This document shows, one piece after another, positions 5,746 to 7,558 of a DNA stretch of 7,558 nt. This DNA is from Paludibacteraceae bacterium. Lineage in GTDB: Bacteria; Bacteroidota; Bacteroidia; Bacteroidales; Paludibacteraceae. The first letter of the stretch is position 1; each line of letters starts with the position of its first letter. The position numbers and the translations under genes were made by a program. The notes below the pieces were generated by a model. It did no database searches, had not been told where the DNA came from, and saw only the letters and a list, made by a program, of their open reading frames with translations. The stretch is taken from NCBI GenBank assembly GCA_947471245.1, contig CANIXM010000079.1, positions 1 to 7,558 of the forward strand. The letters run 5' to 3'.

Positions 5746-7308
5746 TTACTCAACTATTAATTTTTGAGTGGCAACTTTGTTCCCTTTTTGAGCCCTTACG
5801 AAATAAACTCCAGTACTTAAACTCAAGGAAGAAATATCATAGTCTTTTGATGGAGTAGATTGCCTAAAATAAGCCACCATCACACCTTTAGCGTCCAAGA
5901 TAGAAATCATTACAGACTGCTCATCATATACATCAGCAAGTTTGATGGTCATGAGACCTTGATTGACAGGATTGGGCGAAATAGAAAGAAAATTATCTTC
6001 CACAGTTACTTGATTGACATTAACAGCTGTTTCATCAAACATCGTTATTAATCCTTGAGTGTACCATCTCACTAGATAATCATTGGGATGTAGAGAATTT
6101 GCAATACAATGATCTTCCCCTTTGCGAGCATAAATACTGTCACACATTTGTGTCATAGGGAAATTGGTTACACCTACCGACTCCAAAGTAGCCAACTGAT
6201 CACGAATTGCTCTCATTCTCGTTGGACCAGCAGTGCCTGGTGAACCTGTTCCTTTACCTGGCAACATATTATTAACCAATATAATTTCAGCATTGGGACA
6301 TTTTGATTGGATTTTAGAAATTGTAGATTGGATTTGTGATTTAAAAGCTGTGGCGGAACCACCCCAAATATCATTCATTCCATGATCGAGTAATACTAAA
6401 TCAGGATTGTTTGGTGTTACCATATATTCTACAAATTGATTTGCCCATGACGCTGATTTACCACCTAGTGAAGCATTATATACAGTAACTGGACCTCCAA
6501 ATTTTTTACGCAAAGCATCACCAAGCATATCAACATAACTATGCATATAAGGCGCAACAACTTGAAAATTTTTATCATCGCCTGCAAAACCGCTCGTATT
6601 GTTTCCACAAGTAATACTCATGCCAAAAGCCACTACAACTATCGGTTCTTTAGCCTTTAACTTGGCCATTGTTTTTGGTAATTTATCTCCTTGATAGTGA
6701 AAAATTGAACCACCACCCCAATTGGATCTATCGGGAATATAGGTCACACAAGTCCATGAAGTATTTTGTACATTTCTCAAATTATTCCTTCCTACTCCAG
6801 CAGAAAAAGTAGATGAAACTTTCGAAGACAATTGTGTTATTGTCTTTCTTTCAAAGCTATAGTCAACTCCTTCTTGAAATTTTTGAGAAAAATCGTAGTT
6901 TGTTACCGAAATTATTTTAGAAGGTGTAAACATCAGGTTTGCAGTTTTGCCAACTGCCGACAATAAAACCAATTCATTATAAATTGTATCCGCTTTCCAA
7001 AAAGGTTGCATGTACTGATCGATATTGCAAGTTGGTATATTTTCGGGTAAAAAGTGGGGAAATTCCCAGTAGTCAGCTGTGGATACAGCCCAAGCAGCTT
7101 TTGCAGGTGATACAGAATAAGTTTCAATATCCGAAACCAACTGATTTCCTTCAGCATCATAAAAAATGACACTTCCACTTGTCCAAAAAATCATATTTTG
7201 AGTTGCGGGAACCGCACCTTCAGGTGGTGTCCATTTGGGAGCTTTTTTGTTTTGAGCCGTGGAGACTAAGGTTACAAGAATCATTAATCCAACTAAAAGA
7301 TTTTTCAT
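5746..7308 (-). CDS. Secreted SGNH/GDSL-type hydrolase with T9SS type A sorting domain
   Basis: This is a 520-residue protein. Residues 1-19 are a signal peptide (MKNLLVGLMILVTLVSTAQ). Residues of about 25-215 form a domain I do not recognise, probably beta-rich, containing FQEGVDYSFERKTI. An SGNH hydrolase domain follows at about 222-425. Its block I is VAFGMSIT, with probable nucleophile S231 (GMSIT in place of GDSIT). Block II is NASLGGKS, with oxyanion Gly 282/283. Block III is GMND (310-313). Block V is NSLHPND, with H407. The residue three before this His is N404, where the family normally has the catalytic Asp. Residues of about 436-520 are a T9SS type A sorting domain (SISPNPVNQG, then LSTGVYFVRAQKG, ending QKLIVE), predicting export and outer-membrane translocation. 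The likely role is an extracellular esterase or carbohydrate deacetylase, with the substrate unknown. It appears to be a single-gene transcript with its own terminator and a candidate upstream -7 box. Confidence 0.9.
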   Translation of the reverse strand: MKNLLVGLMILVTLVSTAQNKKAPKWTPPEGAVPATQNMIFWTSGSVIFYDAEGNQLVSDIETYSVSPAKAAWAVSTADYWEFPHFLPENIPTCNIDQYMQPFWKADTIYNELVLLSAVGKTANLMFTPSKIISVTNYDFSQKFQEGVDYSFERKTITQLSSKVSSTFSAGVGRNNLRNVQNTSWTCVTYIPDRSNWGGGSIFHYQGDKLPKTMAKLKAKEPIVVVAFGMSITCGNNTSGFAGDDKNFQVVAPYMHSYVDMLGDALRKKFGGPVTVYNASLGGKSASWANQFVEYMVTPNNPDLVLLDHGMNDIWGGSATAFKSQIQSTISKIQSKCPNAEIILVNNMLPGKGTGSPGTAGPTRMRAIRDQLATLESVGVTNFPMTQMCDSIYARKGEDHCIANSLHPNDYLVRWYTQGLITMFDETAVNVNQVTVEDNFLSISPNPVNQGLMTIKLADVYDEQSVMISILDAKGVMVAYFRQSTPSKDYDISSLSLSTGVYFVRAQKGNKVATQKLIVE

Positions 7309-7352
7309 TCGATAATAGATTTGAAATGAGTAGTATTAAATATTTGAAAGCG

Positions 7353-7360
7353 CAAATTTA
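7353..7360 (-). promoter_or_regulatory. Candidate -7 box for the SGNH hydrolase gene
   Basis: The minus strand reads TAAATTTG, a match to TAnnTTTG, 44 bp before the start codon, predicting a leader of roughly 35-40 nt. No TTG occurs at the usual -33 distance, so only the -7 element and the position support it. Confidence 0.45.
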
Positions 7361-7533
7361 GTACAAATCAGTTAACTACTACATGACTGTTTCCATGTTC
7401 TAAAACACATATTGTTGATTAAACAAGGTGATTTTTGTCAAAAAAACTGCTAAACGAACAAAAAACATTCAATTTCACATTCACATCATAAAAAATAGTA
7501 AACATAATGACATAAAATCTGTTCTAATTTTAG

Positions 7534-7541
7534 TACTTTTG
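7534..7541 (+). promoter_or_regulatory. Candidate -7 box reading out of the right edge
   Basis: TACTTTTG matches TAnnTTTG and is followed by CAC, a common context at Bacteroidota start sites. ATGACA at 7507-7512 lies 21 bp upstream and could be a degenerate -33 region. The promoter would serve a plus-strand gene beyond the window, divergent from the hydrolase gene. Confidence 0.4.
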
Positions 7542-7558
7542 CACTATGAAATGAGCAC

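Larger units (their letters stand above)
7309..7558. other. AT-rich divergent upstream region at the right edge
   Basis: No gene of useful length is seen. The left part is the upstream region of the minus-strand hydrolase. The right part carries a plus-strand promoter candidate near the edge. An ATG at 7551 leaves only two to three codons in the window, so a start of the next gene there cannot be tested. The ATG at 7545 is followed at once by a stop (ATG AAA TGA). No clear hairpin was seen. Confidence 0.5.

Noticed and set aside
6933..7178. 81-residue minus-strand frame and overlapping plus-strand frames over the hydrolase N-terminus
   Set aside because: They are shadows of the well-supported hydrolase gene, with no domain and no promoter or ribosome-binding context.
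7359..7537. TAGTAC-containing half-sites resembling the PadR operator (7359-7364 and 7531-7537)
   Set aside because: TAGTAC is short and self-complementary, and neither copy has the second arm of the dyad seen at 232-264. They are not enough to propose PadR control of the hydrolase or of the gene beyond the edge.

Overview
The window reads as AT-rich chromosomal DNA from a member of the Bacteroidota. Four things support this. A secreted protein ends in a type IX secretion (T9SS) type A sorting domain. Promoters resemble the Bacteroidota form, with a -7 box TAnnTTTG and a -33 TTG. Shine-Dalgarno sequences are not apparent. A PadR gene is paired with a PspC/GIN-domain membrane protein, an arrangement common in this phylum. 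A position within Flavobacteriales is plausible, but the sequence does not fix it further.

Left part, plus strand. The window opens with the last 53 codons of an unrecognised gene. A short intergenic region follows, holding a perfect 14-bp inverted repeat whose 5-nt centre ends in the TTG of a well-spaced promoter. It drives a likely two-gene operon: a PadR-family repressor (299-634) and a 560-residue membrane protein (681-2363). The membrane protein has a helical N-terminal region, a PspC domain, several membrane segments and a C-terminal GIN (DUF2807) repeat domain. The geometry suggests that PadR represses its own operon and that the membrane protein could modulate it. A hairpin with 15-bp arms lies between this operon and the convergent next gene.

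Middle and right, minus strand. gcvP (2472-5330) encodes the full-length glycine cleavage P-protein. No gcvT, gcvH or recognisable glycine riboswitch is next to it. Upstream of gcvP is a 415-bp gene-free region with candidate -7 boxes, a GC-rich palindrome of the dispersed-repeat kind seen in Bacteroidota genomes, a lone DnaA-box-like 9-mer, and a strong Rho-independent terminator for the next gene. That gene (5746-7308) encodes a secreted SGNH/GDSL-type hydrolase with an uncharacterised N-terminal domain and a T9SS sorting tail. It has GMSIT in place of GDSIT, and Asn where the catalytic Asp is expected. The last 250 bp hold its upstream region and a candidate plus-strand promoter leading out of the window.

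The three units (PadR operon, glycine catabolism, secreted esterase) show no evident shared pathway. The most interesting parts are the self-contained PadR/PspC-GIN regulatory module and the unusual active site of the secreted hydrolase.
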